Below, piece by piece: positions 17,501 through 23,878 of a DNA stretch of 31,044 bases (the stretch's first letter is position 1; every line of letters begins with the position of its first letter). Under the pieces are notes generated by a model, which was not told the origin of the DNA, searched no databases, and saw only the letters and a list, made by a program, of their open reading frames with translations. Origin of the DNA: a virus; the IMG/VR virus record IMGVR_UViG_3300031857_000896, positions 1-31,044 of that record; one strand, written 5' to 3'. A program made the translations under genes and the position numbers.

Positions 17501-17796
17501 TAGGTCCGCATAACGGCCTGATACTGGGGATTATAAATCCCAAGACCGGCCATGATATTGGCAGTAGAGCCGGGAATGATTTCCCCCGCTCCAACGGCGT
17601 TATCGTACATGCCAATATTGGAAATGCCGGCTTTCTGGGCAGCAGCAAGGGAAGCGGCGTCTTTCGATTGAATCTCTGCTTGTCGGCGCTGATAGTCAGC
17701 CTGATAGTCGGCAAGGTTAAAACCAGTGAGGGCAGCAATGTCCGCTTCAGAAAGTCCGGCAGCTCTCAGCTCGTCAATGTTATAGCCGTCCGCCAT
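14551..17796 (-). CDS. Large virion protein with repeat linker and SDGEYV C-terminal module (1081 aa)
   Basis: Large structural protein, probably internal or ejected with the genome. The N-terminal 180 residues are soluble and repeat-free. A long Ala/Gly/Ile-rich hydrophobic part (about 185-310, with KIAGAALPIVVSMIPG) could insert into membrane. Residues about 375-530 are a Thr/Asp/Lys-rich linker with 20-residue repeats built on KGTPTTVVTA, ending in a Lys/Asp run and KKWTWKDWARLGLL. A helical part (about 690-900) is rich in Ala/Arg/Gln. The C-terminus holds AEGGEM and the module IGSGQEDKIPAWLSDGEYV (about 1003-1021), a segment that recurs near the ends of many phage structural proteins. No enzyme motif is seen. 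Its place downstream of the stopper-like gene matches the P22-type order in which ejection proteins follow tail proteins. TAATG overlap with the next gene. Confidence 0.7.
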   Translation of the reverse strand: MADGYNIDELRAAGLSEADIAALTGFNLADYQADYQRRQAEIQSKDAASLAAAQKAGISNIGMYDNAVGAGEIIPGSTANIMAGLGIYNPQYQAVMRTYGSQTDRDNENDVTERSTFAVDPNASYRLVDGKGNVIGSTASGDSIRSLVDAANEMSSSQGQVANWTIEKAGYGDSWQSVATDRPDYGTFDKIAGAALPIVVSMIPGLQGVGAVLAQAAAGGAGSAISGGDPLKGAVVGGLTAAGSEFLGPYIQGVKTTTQAGEAAKTVATNLGSAVGAGAGSFAGNIATGQSLKNSLINAGVAGLSDYLMGELSGRDPEYDELMKFARDQGIYSVDLGDGTYFDFARGVRLRDGVPVTGGIGSSGGGSTGAGGSTDGGIDVTGTRTGGTTAGIGTTGAINVTGTRTGDNTQDTTGGTPTTVVTAQNAGDTKVDDKGTPTTVVTAQGDGKTGETGSDKDTSATNIDVTAKDTGDTKTDDKGTPTTVVTAKDTGDNKTDDKGTPTTVVTAQDTGDTKTDDKDKEPPPGDGEDKKDDKDGDKKKWTWKDWARLGLLAPTLIKGLGDLLDGGDGTEVITPDQSRVSFTPMNRERGIGSFDPFTYGQAGPGKQTAEFEFFKPAQIAPVTQTYTPATVQTVGGTPRYQYTQEQVDALNAATMNTYNQNLARFNAYQDDLAKQVEAGTLTLDQAIKQANTFGAGLGGVAPVTAAEGGLIELPDELSGFIDEYTGLNIGTDEYRKLSKQDRTLLRNYDIQRRKLQAEQQRKSIAENEAKRLAREAAQPYFARGDIDRELYEQTRQAARAEQTAARKAAQDSVRAEYSPLIDAARAEREAAAARNASLYGDLNNASISSALNKAMYAQGASEDARLAAQRELSSPMLYGQRDIRGGADIGDMMNVLSRYTTPEQLNAALDVGGRKGRFMPFNSYNAGITESNAALNDILSRYTQSLQDVRSQYSKPLTFDWPTVGQMKAATGMAEGGEMNDDMVKHLMEYRKGGGHHGPGPVNGIGSGQEDKIPAWLSDGEYVWSAQDVADLGDGSTNEGVRRLDKMRQMVRKRAGRKNVKKIAKPQQGIEQMLKAVGSKA
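16243..16560 (-). repeat. 60-bp coding repeats in the 1081-residue protein gene
   Basis: The plus-strand string ACAACCGTAGT recurs at 16283, 16343, 16475 and 16535. Neighbouring copies are exactly 60 nt apart, and the middle gap is 132 nt (60 + 72). Each unit encodes a 20-residue repeat of the form DTGDTKTDDKGTPTTVVTAK with small changes. Repeat number may vary between relatives because such arrays slip easily; the protein product is a flexible, charged linker. Confidence 0.85.
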
Positions 17797-17798
17797 CC

Positions 17799-18056
17799 CT
17801 AAGATCCCTGACTAATCACGTCGTTAAAACGCATTGCCCACTCACGCCAATCGTCAAACTGATAGGCGTCTGGAACGCCAAGAGATGCGAGTGACGCAAT
17901 CGTTGATAACCCAGATGCCCAGTTTTTCCAATCTCTTTCGTCCATGAGGCGCACAGCGACCCCAAAGTCCTCAATCGACGGGAACATATAGTCCGCCCAG
18001 TCCACCACATTGTCGACAATGCGCGGATCAATCGTGGTGGTCCGGACCTTCGCCAT
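17799..18056 (-). CDS. Small acidic protein, unknown function
   Basis: An 85-residue protein, Trp/Asp-rich (DERDWKNWASGL, FDDWREWAMRF), probably helical, without signal peptide or transmembrane segment. I do not recognise the family. Its ATG overlaps the stop codon of the stopper-like gene (ATGA), and it ends 2 nt before the start of the 1081-residue gene, so it is translated within the tail/virion part of the operon. A role as a minor tail component or chaperone fits the location but is not shown by the sequence. Confidence 0.6.
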   Translation of the reverse strand: MAKVRTTTIDPRIVDNVVDWADYMFPSIEDFGVAVRLMDERDWKNWASGLSTIASLASLGVPDAYQFDDWREWAMRFNDVISQGS

Positions 18057-19660
18057 CAGCTTTGATAGCGGCCATCCGCCGCTTCGATGTGCGCGATAAC
18101 CTGACCCATCTGGTAATCCCCACCAACCGTGTTCGATGAGAACCGGAAGCGCAGCTCGCGGCGCTGCTCCTTGAAGAACACCTGCTGTTCATACTTCTCA
18201 TTGGCTACAGCCGGGAAGCTGTGCAGTGGGCCATAGATCTCAGGCGCGCGGGCGTTGATCCGACCCGTGATCTGGGCTGTCATGTCACCCTGTTGCACGA
18301 AGTCAGGCTCAATCATCTCTACGTGGATAGACTTATTGCGCGGACTTTCGGCATTGATCAGGGAGATGTCGCCCGTCTCGAAGAAGCTCTCGATGGCATT
18401 GATCTGCGCGCCGTCGATCTCGTCAACACCGAACTCATGCTGCCAGATACGATAGCGCGTCGGGCCATTGCTGACCACGCGGATAGCTTCCGTCTGGGTG
18501 ATGCGAGTGTCGCTTGCTTCCGTGATGCGGATGTCCGCCACGCCCGGGCTGATCGGGCTGACGCCAGCAAGGATCGGGCGGTTCAGCGAGCCAGCATAGA
18601 TGCCAGCCGAGCGCCCCAGATTCGGCAGCTCCGTGTCGTACCACGTCTGCTCGCGGAAGTTATAGATTACAGCGTGCGTGCATTCCGTCGCATTGCCACG
18701 CGGATAGCACCACCAGATCTCACCGAAGCGCGGAACCTTATAGGCGAAGATCTTGTTCGCATATGCCCGGTTCAGGCCGTCGAAGAAGTAATTGATGTTC
18801 ATGTTGTTCGGCACTTCGCGAACGACGCCGTTGTACATCATGAAGCGGCCATCACCGACCCAGAAGTAAATCCCGTCATACTCAATCACGCTGTTCACCG
18901 CGATGATCGAGGACGACGAGCTGATCGTGTCGAAGGCGAACACATCCGTGCCGCCCGTGTAATAGACGCGGATCAGACTATCGAGCGTCCACAGCAGGCC
19001 GGCAGGGTTCTGACCACCACCACGCAGCGGCAGGCCCTTGACGATCTTCGAGGATGCGATGAACGCATCACCCGCGTCACCCGTCGTGAAGTTCGTGGGA
19101 TCGTTTGCATCCGACCACTTCACGTATCCGTTCTGGGAAAACATAAACAGATACGGGTGCAGCACCACTACACCACCGCTCACGCCACCCGTCGGGATAG
19201 GCGTCAGGGGCGTCGTGCCATAGATGTCGCCGAGATAGGCCGGATAGTTAGCACCCGTCGAGATATCGAGCGCTGATTCGGACGGATGCGCGATCACCAC
19301 TGTCGAGCTGCCAGCGCCGTCATAGAGCGCGTCGAACTGCCACATGAAGTTCGGGCCACCTGTGAACGTCGTGGGTGTGCGCGAGACCACCGAGCTGGTG
19401 TTGCCCGCGCCGTCAATCGTCATGCGCTGAATGCCCTCACCATAGCCCATATGGGTATAGGTGAAGTTGTTCAGCGACTGCAGGTGAAACTGATTGACGA
19501 TGCCTTCGACGTAGTTCGTGATCTGCCGATACCCGCCGATCTTGCGTGGCAACCCGCGCTGAAACCGGACCCACTGCCCGTCAACGTAGAAGTTACCTTC
19601 GAACTTCGTGCCGTCACGCTTGATGCCGGCCTCTGATCTGACGTTAACGGGTACGAGCAT
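18056..19660 (-). CDS. Tail stopper / packaged DNA stabilisation-like protein (P22 gp10-like)
   Basis: A 534-residue all-beta protein. The start (RSEAGIKRDGTKFEGNFY) and the repeated blade-like segments (SQNGYVKWSDANDP, LWTLDSLIRVYY, VSVIEYDGIYFWVGD-like, EIWWCYPRGN, VIYNFREQTWYD) suggest a beta-propeller. This matches the group annotated as packaged DNA stabilisation protein in P22-like and many environmental podoviruses. Such proteins sit below the adaptor and plug the portal channel, linking head and tail. The gene lies in the same operon as a gp4-like adaptor at 25909-26562, which supports the idea. An alternative is a different tail tube or hub protein. ATG start with AGGA 10 nt upstream. 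Confidence 0.55.
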   Translation of the reverse strand: MLVPVNVRSEAGIKRDGTKFEGNFYVDGQWVRFQRGLPRKIGGYRQITNYVEGIVNQFHLQSLNNFTYTHMGYGEGIQRMTIDGAGNTSSVVSRTPTTFTGGPNFMWQFDALYDGAGSSTVVIAHPSESALDISTGANYPAYLGDIYGTTPLTPIPTGGVSGGVVVLHPYLFMFSQNGYVKWSDANDPTNFTTGDAGDAFIASSKIVKGLPLRGGGQNPAGLLWTLDSLIRVYYTGGTDVFAFDTISSSSSIIAVNSVIEYDGIYFWVGDGRFMMYNGVVREVPNNMNINYFFDGLNRAYANKIFAYKVPRFGEIWWCYPRGNATECTHAVIYNFREQTWYDTELPNLGRSAGIYAGSLNRPILAGVSPISPGVADIRITEASDTRITQTEAIRVVSNGPTRYRIWQHEFGVDEIDGAQINAIESFFETGDISLINAESPRNKSIHVEMIEPDFVQQGDMTAQITGRINARAPEIYGPLHSFPAVANEKYEQQVFFKEQRRELRFRFSSNTVGGDYQMGQVIAHIEAADGRYQS

Positions 19661-19685
19661 CGCGGCGCGATCCTATGACAAACAG

Positions 19686-19967
19686 TTATTCGGAGGGCGC
19701 AGGCTCTTCCGCAGGTGCCTCCTCAGCGGGTGCTTCTTCGACTGGGGCCTCTTCCTCAGCAGGAACCTCTGGCTCCGGCTCAGGCTCAGGTGCGTTGGGA
19801 TCAACGATACCGTCTTCCGTCACGACCCAGCCGGGCTGAACATCGTCAGCAACCGGAAAGTATTGTGCCAGAACGTCAGGGTGAAAGCATTCCTCAATCG
19901 TAAAGCCGTCAACCGGGACGATGATTTCATCAACTCTACCGTCAATAATCCGCGCCATCTTTGTCAT
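19686..19967 (-). CDS. Tail fibre assembly-like small protein with acidic repeat tail
   Basis: A 93-residue protein. The first 60 residues (RIIDGRVDEIIVPVDGFTIE, then CFHPDVLAQYFPVADDV and PGWVVTEDG) resemble the short domain found in phage tail fibre assembly or fibre-attached proteins. The last third is an acidic, Pro/Ala/Glu repeat (EEAPAEEAPAEEPAPSE). I chose the ATG at 19967 because GGAG lies 8 nt upstream; a second ATG three codons later is possible. It lies directly after the glycine-rich adhesin-like gene and before the stopper-like gene, suggesting a chaperone or a small tail-tip part. The acidic tail could keep sticky beta-rich fibre chains apart during folding, which is speculation. 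Confidence 0.55.
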   Translation of the reverse strand: MTKMARIIDGRVDEIIVPVDGFTIEECFHPDVLAQYFPVADDVQPGWVVTEDGIVDPNAPEPEPEPEVPAEEEAPVEEAPAEEAPAEEPAPSE

Positions 19968-19969
19968 GA

Positions 19970-20683
19970 TTAATACTCCACAATCACGAGGCCAGCGCCG
20001 CCGTTTGCGACTGGGCCGCCACCACCAGCCGGGAAGCCTCCGGTGGCCCCCGAAGAGGCGCCCCCACCTCCACCATTAAGGCCCGGGGCGCCAGCGCCGC
20101 CAGCGCCAGTTGCTATAAAGTCAATTGAGTATATTGCGGCGCTAAATCCAAAAGTAACAGCAGCAGTAGAGCTACCACTAAAGCCTGCCCCGCCGGGATA
20201 GTTTGAGCTACCACCCCCACCACCAGCGCACCCATTGCCACCAAAGGCAGTGGACGTGCCGGCAGAATACCCGCCATTTCCGAATAGGCCCGCAGCACCA
20301 CCACCTGAAGAACCACCAGCCCCACCGGAGAAATTAATATCACCGCCAGATCCCGCGCCCACTGCGCCAGTCGTAGTCGCCCCACCCGTGGCTGAACAGT
20401 AAGCTCCGAAGGACGATGTGCCTCCTGTACTTGTTGTGGAATTGCCTCCAGCCCCAACTGTTACGGCAACGGACGTGACTCCAGTGACGTTAATGGTTCT
20501 CATTGAGAAACCACCACCCGCGCCAGAGTTGTATCCACCACCGCCCCACACTCGGACACGAACACTTGTAACACCAAGTGGCACGGTGAACGTGCCAGAT
20601 GATACAAATGTCTGCACCTGCCCGTTACCGAATACCCCCGTATAAGGATTGACGATAGGTGATGTTAAAGAAGGAAGGCTCAT
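19970..20683 (-). CDS. Glycine-rich adhesin-like tail protein
   Basis: A 237-residue protein dominated by glycine runs (GGGGYNSGAGGGF, GGSSGGGAAGLFGNGGYSAG, GGNGCAGGGGG, GGAGAPGLNGGGGG). It begins with the pattern VSSGTFTVPLGVTSVRVRVW and ends GGAGLVIVEY, both characteristic of the glycine-rich domain family found in phage tail tips. In phage S16 gp38, glycine-rich loops form polyglycine-II helices that carry variable receptor-binding tips; a similar role here is inference. It sits between a 952-residue beta protein and a fibre-assembly-like gene in the presumed host-recognition segment. The gene start is 5 nt after the neighbour's stop. Short repeats make it a candidate for rapid change. Confidence 0.7.
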   Translation of the reverse strand: MSLPSLTSPIVNPYTGVFGNGQVQTFVSSGTFTVPLGVTSVRVRVWGGGGYNSGAGGGFSMRTINVTGVTSVAVTVGAGGNSTTSTGGTSSFGAYCSATGGATTTGAVGAGSGGDINFSGGAGGSSGGGAAGLFGNGGYSAGTSTAFGGNGCAGGGGGSSNYPGGAGFSGSSTAAVTFGFSAAIYSIDFIATGAGGAGAPGLNGGGGGASSGATGGFPAGGGGPVANGGAGLVIVEY

Positions 20684-20688
20684 GTCAA

Positions 20689-23547
20689 TTATCCTTCAAT
20701 GGTTACGATGCGCCCAGATATCGTACCTTTAACCCCAAGGGTTGTCCGATTTCTGAAGTCAAAACTTTGAGATGTGACCGATGGATATGTGTTGCTTACA
20801 ACAGCAGTCCCACTGGTTTGAACAATACCAGCGCCGCCCGCCGAGCAGTTGCTAATCGCGATGCCAACAAGGGAGTACCCGTTACTGTAACCGATGGTCA
20901 CTGGCGCGGACGCTGTGACACCCGCAGTTATGGTTTCGCTATAAGACGTACTGTTAGCATAATAGATACCAAAAACCGGCTTTTGGCTGTTATCCAAATA
21001 AGCCGCGACAAAAGCGTCGCCATTATAAGGTTGCAACGAAACTGTATTATTAGAGCTACTATAGGCAGTGCTACTAAGATTGGTATAGCCATTTGTGGCT
21101 TGCGTTGCCACACCGCTATTCTGCAAAGCAGAGGGGGTGGGCAAAAGTCCATATCTAAGGGGCTGCCCACTACTCGCTGGGTAGGTCGCAATTATTGGAT
21201 CTCCAGACCCAGTTACACCAACAGACGAACCGGATCCGGGGCTAGCATTATAATATGTGGTGTTACTAGCCTCACCAGAATTCAAGCTGGTACTTCCTCC
21301 TGAGGATAGTAATTTTGAATACAGAGCGCTTGCGCTGCTACTGTTATAAAAAACAAGATAATCATCCGGAGTGACAGAGGGATTTGTCATGCGATAATAA
21401 GTGCCACTGGTTGATGATGATGTATTACTTATATTATATTCAGCATAACTGGTGTCCGAAGTGCGCCCCATATGATAATAACGAACAGTTCCTGTGGTGT
21501 TACACGGCCCCCAGATAATAAAATCTCCAGATCGAAATCCTGAAACTTGCACATTATTAAATGTGTGCGTTGATTCAGTTGTGGATTGAGAGTTTAATGT
21601 TCTAGTAGTGTCATTATATATGCTGTAGCGCATGTATTGGCTACCCTCTCTAAACCCAATTATAAAAAGAGAGTTCTGACCTAGTGGAGAGATCGCCCAA
21701 TCCAGATCCCCAGACCCATAAACACCTTGACCTACGAGTGTGTTTAGGAATGAATAAGAGGACGAATAAACACTAAAGGCAACAGTTGTGACGGAAGAAT
21801 TATAGGCAACTACAATTTTCCCATTAGTAAGCTGAATAACATATACCTGTCCAACATATGAACTTGCGCTGGCCGCAACGGTTATCAATGTCTGTTGAAC
21901 ACCTGCTGAATTGTAGATTGCCATCTTGACTGGATATGAGCCGGAGGCCGATTTATAAACAATCGCAATATCCCCGTTCTGTAGAGTGCAGCAGCTCGTC
22001 CCAAGGGAAGTCGCGTCCTCAATTAATGTCTGCGCCAGAAACTGCGTTGACGTGGTTGATGTTGACGGACCTAATGAGGCAGAAATTGTTTGTGTTGTAG
22101 CAGGGAAAAACGACGCCGTAGTTAACGTCGATCCGCCCCTGTTATAGCCGTTTACGGATGCCGAGGCACTGCCAGCGGACTGCGAAACTGAAGCAAAAGG
22201 CTCCAGCGCATATGACGTGGAATTTACTTTTGCGTAATAGATACCACGCGGCCAGTAATAGCTGTTTGCCAAAGACGGAGACTCAACGCTAGTCCTATAC
22301 AGCCGGATAGATGTCCCGATTGGAAAGATCTGGATTGTCGATCCTTGGCTGTAATTGTTCATCGCCCGAATTTCCGTGGCAGAACTCAAAGCCGTCCCGG
22401 AGGAATCGAACAAACGATAAAACGCCTTGCCTCGTTGCGTCGTGCCAGTTGCTCCAGTCGAAGTCGGAAGAAACGCCCATGTAACCATAAAGTTACCACT
22501 GGCATTTACTGCGTTTGCTGAAAAACCAGTGTAAGATCCCAGATCCGCATCAAAAAGCTTTACCTCAGATCCCAATGTCCCGGCAGAGGAATAAGATCTA
22601 AAGTAAACTGCGTTATTTGAAGTTGAATAAACAATACCAATGGCATCAGATGGCAGTAAGAAGGTTTTACATGAATAACCACCAGCGCCACCAGTTAAAC
22701 TAAAGTTGGTTCCAACAATTGAAGTGTTTGTTGCACTATAAACGTAATAGTAAAGAACGCCTAGTCCATTCCCCGTGAACATGATAGCAAATGAGTTGTC
22801 GCTTCTAACCGTAACACTAATCTGATTATTAACGCCACTCCCGGCTGATCCAGATGCAGTATTCCCATTGTAAGTTGATGTTCCGGTTGAACTAATAACA
22901 TGATAAACGACATTTGGCGTGTTGTTGTAGAACGCCACAACAAATGAGCTGTCTGACCGCGCAGCGAAGGCAACATGATTGCTAGGTCCTGCGGCGATAT
23001 AGGTTGTTAGAGCTGTGGCTGCAGTGGAGACAGTGCCATCTGCATTATAAATAGCGAAGCATAGGTAATAGTTTGTGGTGTACCCATTCCAGATAACAGC
23101 GAATTTACCATTCGGCAGCGCCAAGCACCCAATTGATCCGCCCGACAACTTATGAGTAGTTGTGGCGACAGTAACTTCCGAAACGACGACGTTATCATTC
23201 GCGTCGAGGATCTTAAAATAAACATAACCGTCGATGGACGCTCCTGAGGCGCGCTTGCCGTATGCAACAGCCACATTTCCGTTTGTCAACTGAGCGACCG
23301 CAGGAGCGACATTCATGCCACCATAGTATTCAATATACTTTAGCGTGCCTGCATTTGGTTGCGAGAGAATGGGGGCGCTCGGAGCAGAGGCTGTAAAGCC
23401 AAAAGAGGCCGTGCTTACAGCTGTATCCGAAACACGGCCCAATCCTTGAGACGTATTATAAATTGGGTCTCCCGCAGTGAAGCCGATTGAGCTTGCGGTT
23501 GTGAGGAATTGATTGCCTGAAGAAGCGCCAGAAACAGAGCGACCCAT
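20689..23547 (-). CDS. Large beta-repeat (propeller-like) receptor-binding or tail protein
   Basis: A 952-residue all-beta protein. A short unit recurs at least six times: an NG or DN turn, then a strand such as NVAVAY, KFAVIW, SFVVAFYN, SFAIMF, DIAIVYK or KIVVAYN, then an IYNSAG-like strand. That is the layout of beta-propeller blades. The N-terminus (MGRSVSGASSGNQFL) is typical of short phage fibre or baseplate proteins. No enzyme motif was seen. The gene is strikingly AT-rich: three sampled 60-nt lines have 21, 24 and 25 G+C, against 36-39 in neighbouring genes sampled. It probably binds the host surface and was acquired separately from the rest of the operon. The two neighbours downstream (glycine-rich, fibre-assembly-like) fit a host-range cassette. 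Confidence 0.65.
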   Translation of the reverse strand: MGRSVSGASSGNQFLTTASSIGFTAGDPIYNTSQGLGRVSDTAVSTASFGFTASAPSAPILSQPNAGTLKYIEYYGGMNVAPAVAQLTNGNVAVAYGKRASGASIDGYVYFKILDANDNVVVSEVTVATTTHKLSGGSIGCLALPNGKFAVIWNGYTTNYYLCFAIYNADGTVSTAATALTTYIAAGPSNHVAFAARSDSSFVVAFYNNTPNVVYHVISSTGTSTYNGNTASGSAGSGVNNQISVTVRSDNSFAIMFTGNGLGVLYYYVYSATNTSIVGTNFSLTGGAGGYSCKTFLLPSDAIGIVYSTSNNAVYFRSYSSAGTLGSEVKLFDADLGSYTGFSANAVNASGNFMVTWAFLPTSTGATGTTQRGKAFYRLFDSSGTALSSATEIRAMNNYSQGSTIQIFPIGTSIRLYRTSVESPSLANSYYWPRGIYYAKVNSTSYALEPFASVSQSAGSASASVNGYNRGGSTLTTASFFPATTQTISASLGPSTSTTSTQFLAQTLIEDATSLGTSCCTLQNGDIAIVYKSASGSYPVKMAIYNSAGVQQTLITVAASASSYVGQVYVIQLTNGKIVVAYNSSVTTVAFSVYSSSYSFLNTLVGQGVYGSGDLDWAISPLGQNSLFIIGFREGSQYMRYSIYNDTTRTLNSQSTTESTHTFNNVQVSGFRSGDFIIWGPCNTTGTVRYYHMGRTSDTSYAEYNISNTSSSTSGTYYRMTNPSVTPDDYLVFYNSSSASALYSKLLSSGGSTSLNSGEASNTTYYNASPGSGSSVGVTGSGDPIIATYPASSGQPLRYGLLPTPSALQNSGVATQATNGYTNLSSTAYSSSNNTVSLQPYNGDAFVAAYLDNSQKPVFGIYYANSTSYSETITAGVTASAPVTIGYSNGYSLVGIAISNCSAGGAGIVQTSGTAVVSNTYPSVTSQSFDFRNRTTLGVKGTISGRIVTIEG

Positions 23548-23549
23548 GA

Positions 23550-23864
23550 TTAAACCTCCTCGTAACCGTAAATCGTGACGCTGGTGTCAGCTGTCGTCGA
23601 ATAAACCACAAATGCCTCTGTCGCGTTTGCCACAACGCCAGCGCGCTCAAGAACCCCATTAACGTCAATCACGGTCTGATACTCAATGTATTCACTTGCA
23701 GTGGGCGTCCCACTTGAAGCCACCGCTACGTTAACGACGGCAGGGTATGCGCCGCGATTCACAATGCTGATTGTCGCGACCGCGACCGTTGCAGCGGGAA
23801 CAGTGTACACAACCGTATTGGTCGCTGCCGCTGGTACCGCTTGCCCTAAAATGCCTGTCGCCAT
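23550..23864 (-). CDS. Small beta-sandwich tail/capsid decoration-like protein
   Basis: A 104-residue protein rich in Val, Thr, Ala and Tyr (NTVVYTVPAATVAVATIS, then YIEYQTVIDVNGVLERAG and VVYSTTADTSVTIYGYEE), strongly suggesting a compact all-beta domain. Similar small proteins occur in fibre clusters of environmental phages, often with neither known partner nor function. There is no signal peptide. It lies between the 675-residue fibre and the 952-residue beta protein, so a fibre-attached or trimer-stabilising part is plausible. The start is the ATG at 23864 and the stop is 2 nt before the next gene. Confidence 0.6.
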   Translation of the reverse strand: MATGILGQAVPAAATNTVVYTVPAATVAVATISIVNRGAYPAVVNVAVASSGTPTASEYIEYQTVIDVNGVLERAGVVANATEAFVVYSTTADTSVTIYGYEEV

Positions 23865-23878
23865 CGCCTCAATCCCTA

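Noticed and set aside
18221-19276. A 351-codon plus-strand frame opposite the stopper-like gene
   Set aside because: Composition is Arg/Asp/His-rich and unstructured; antisense shadow.
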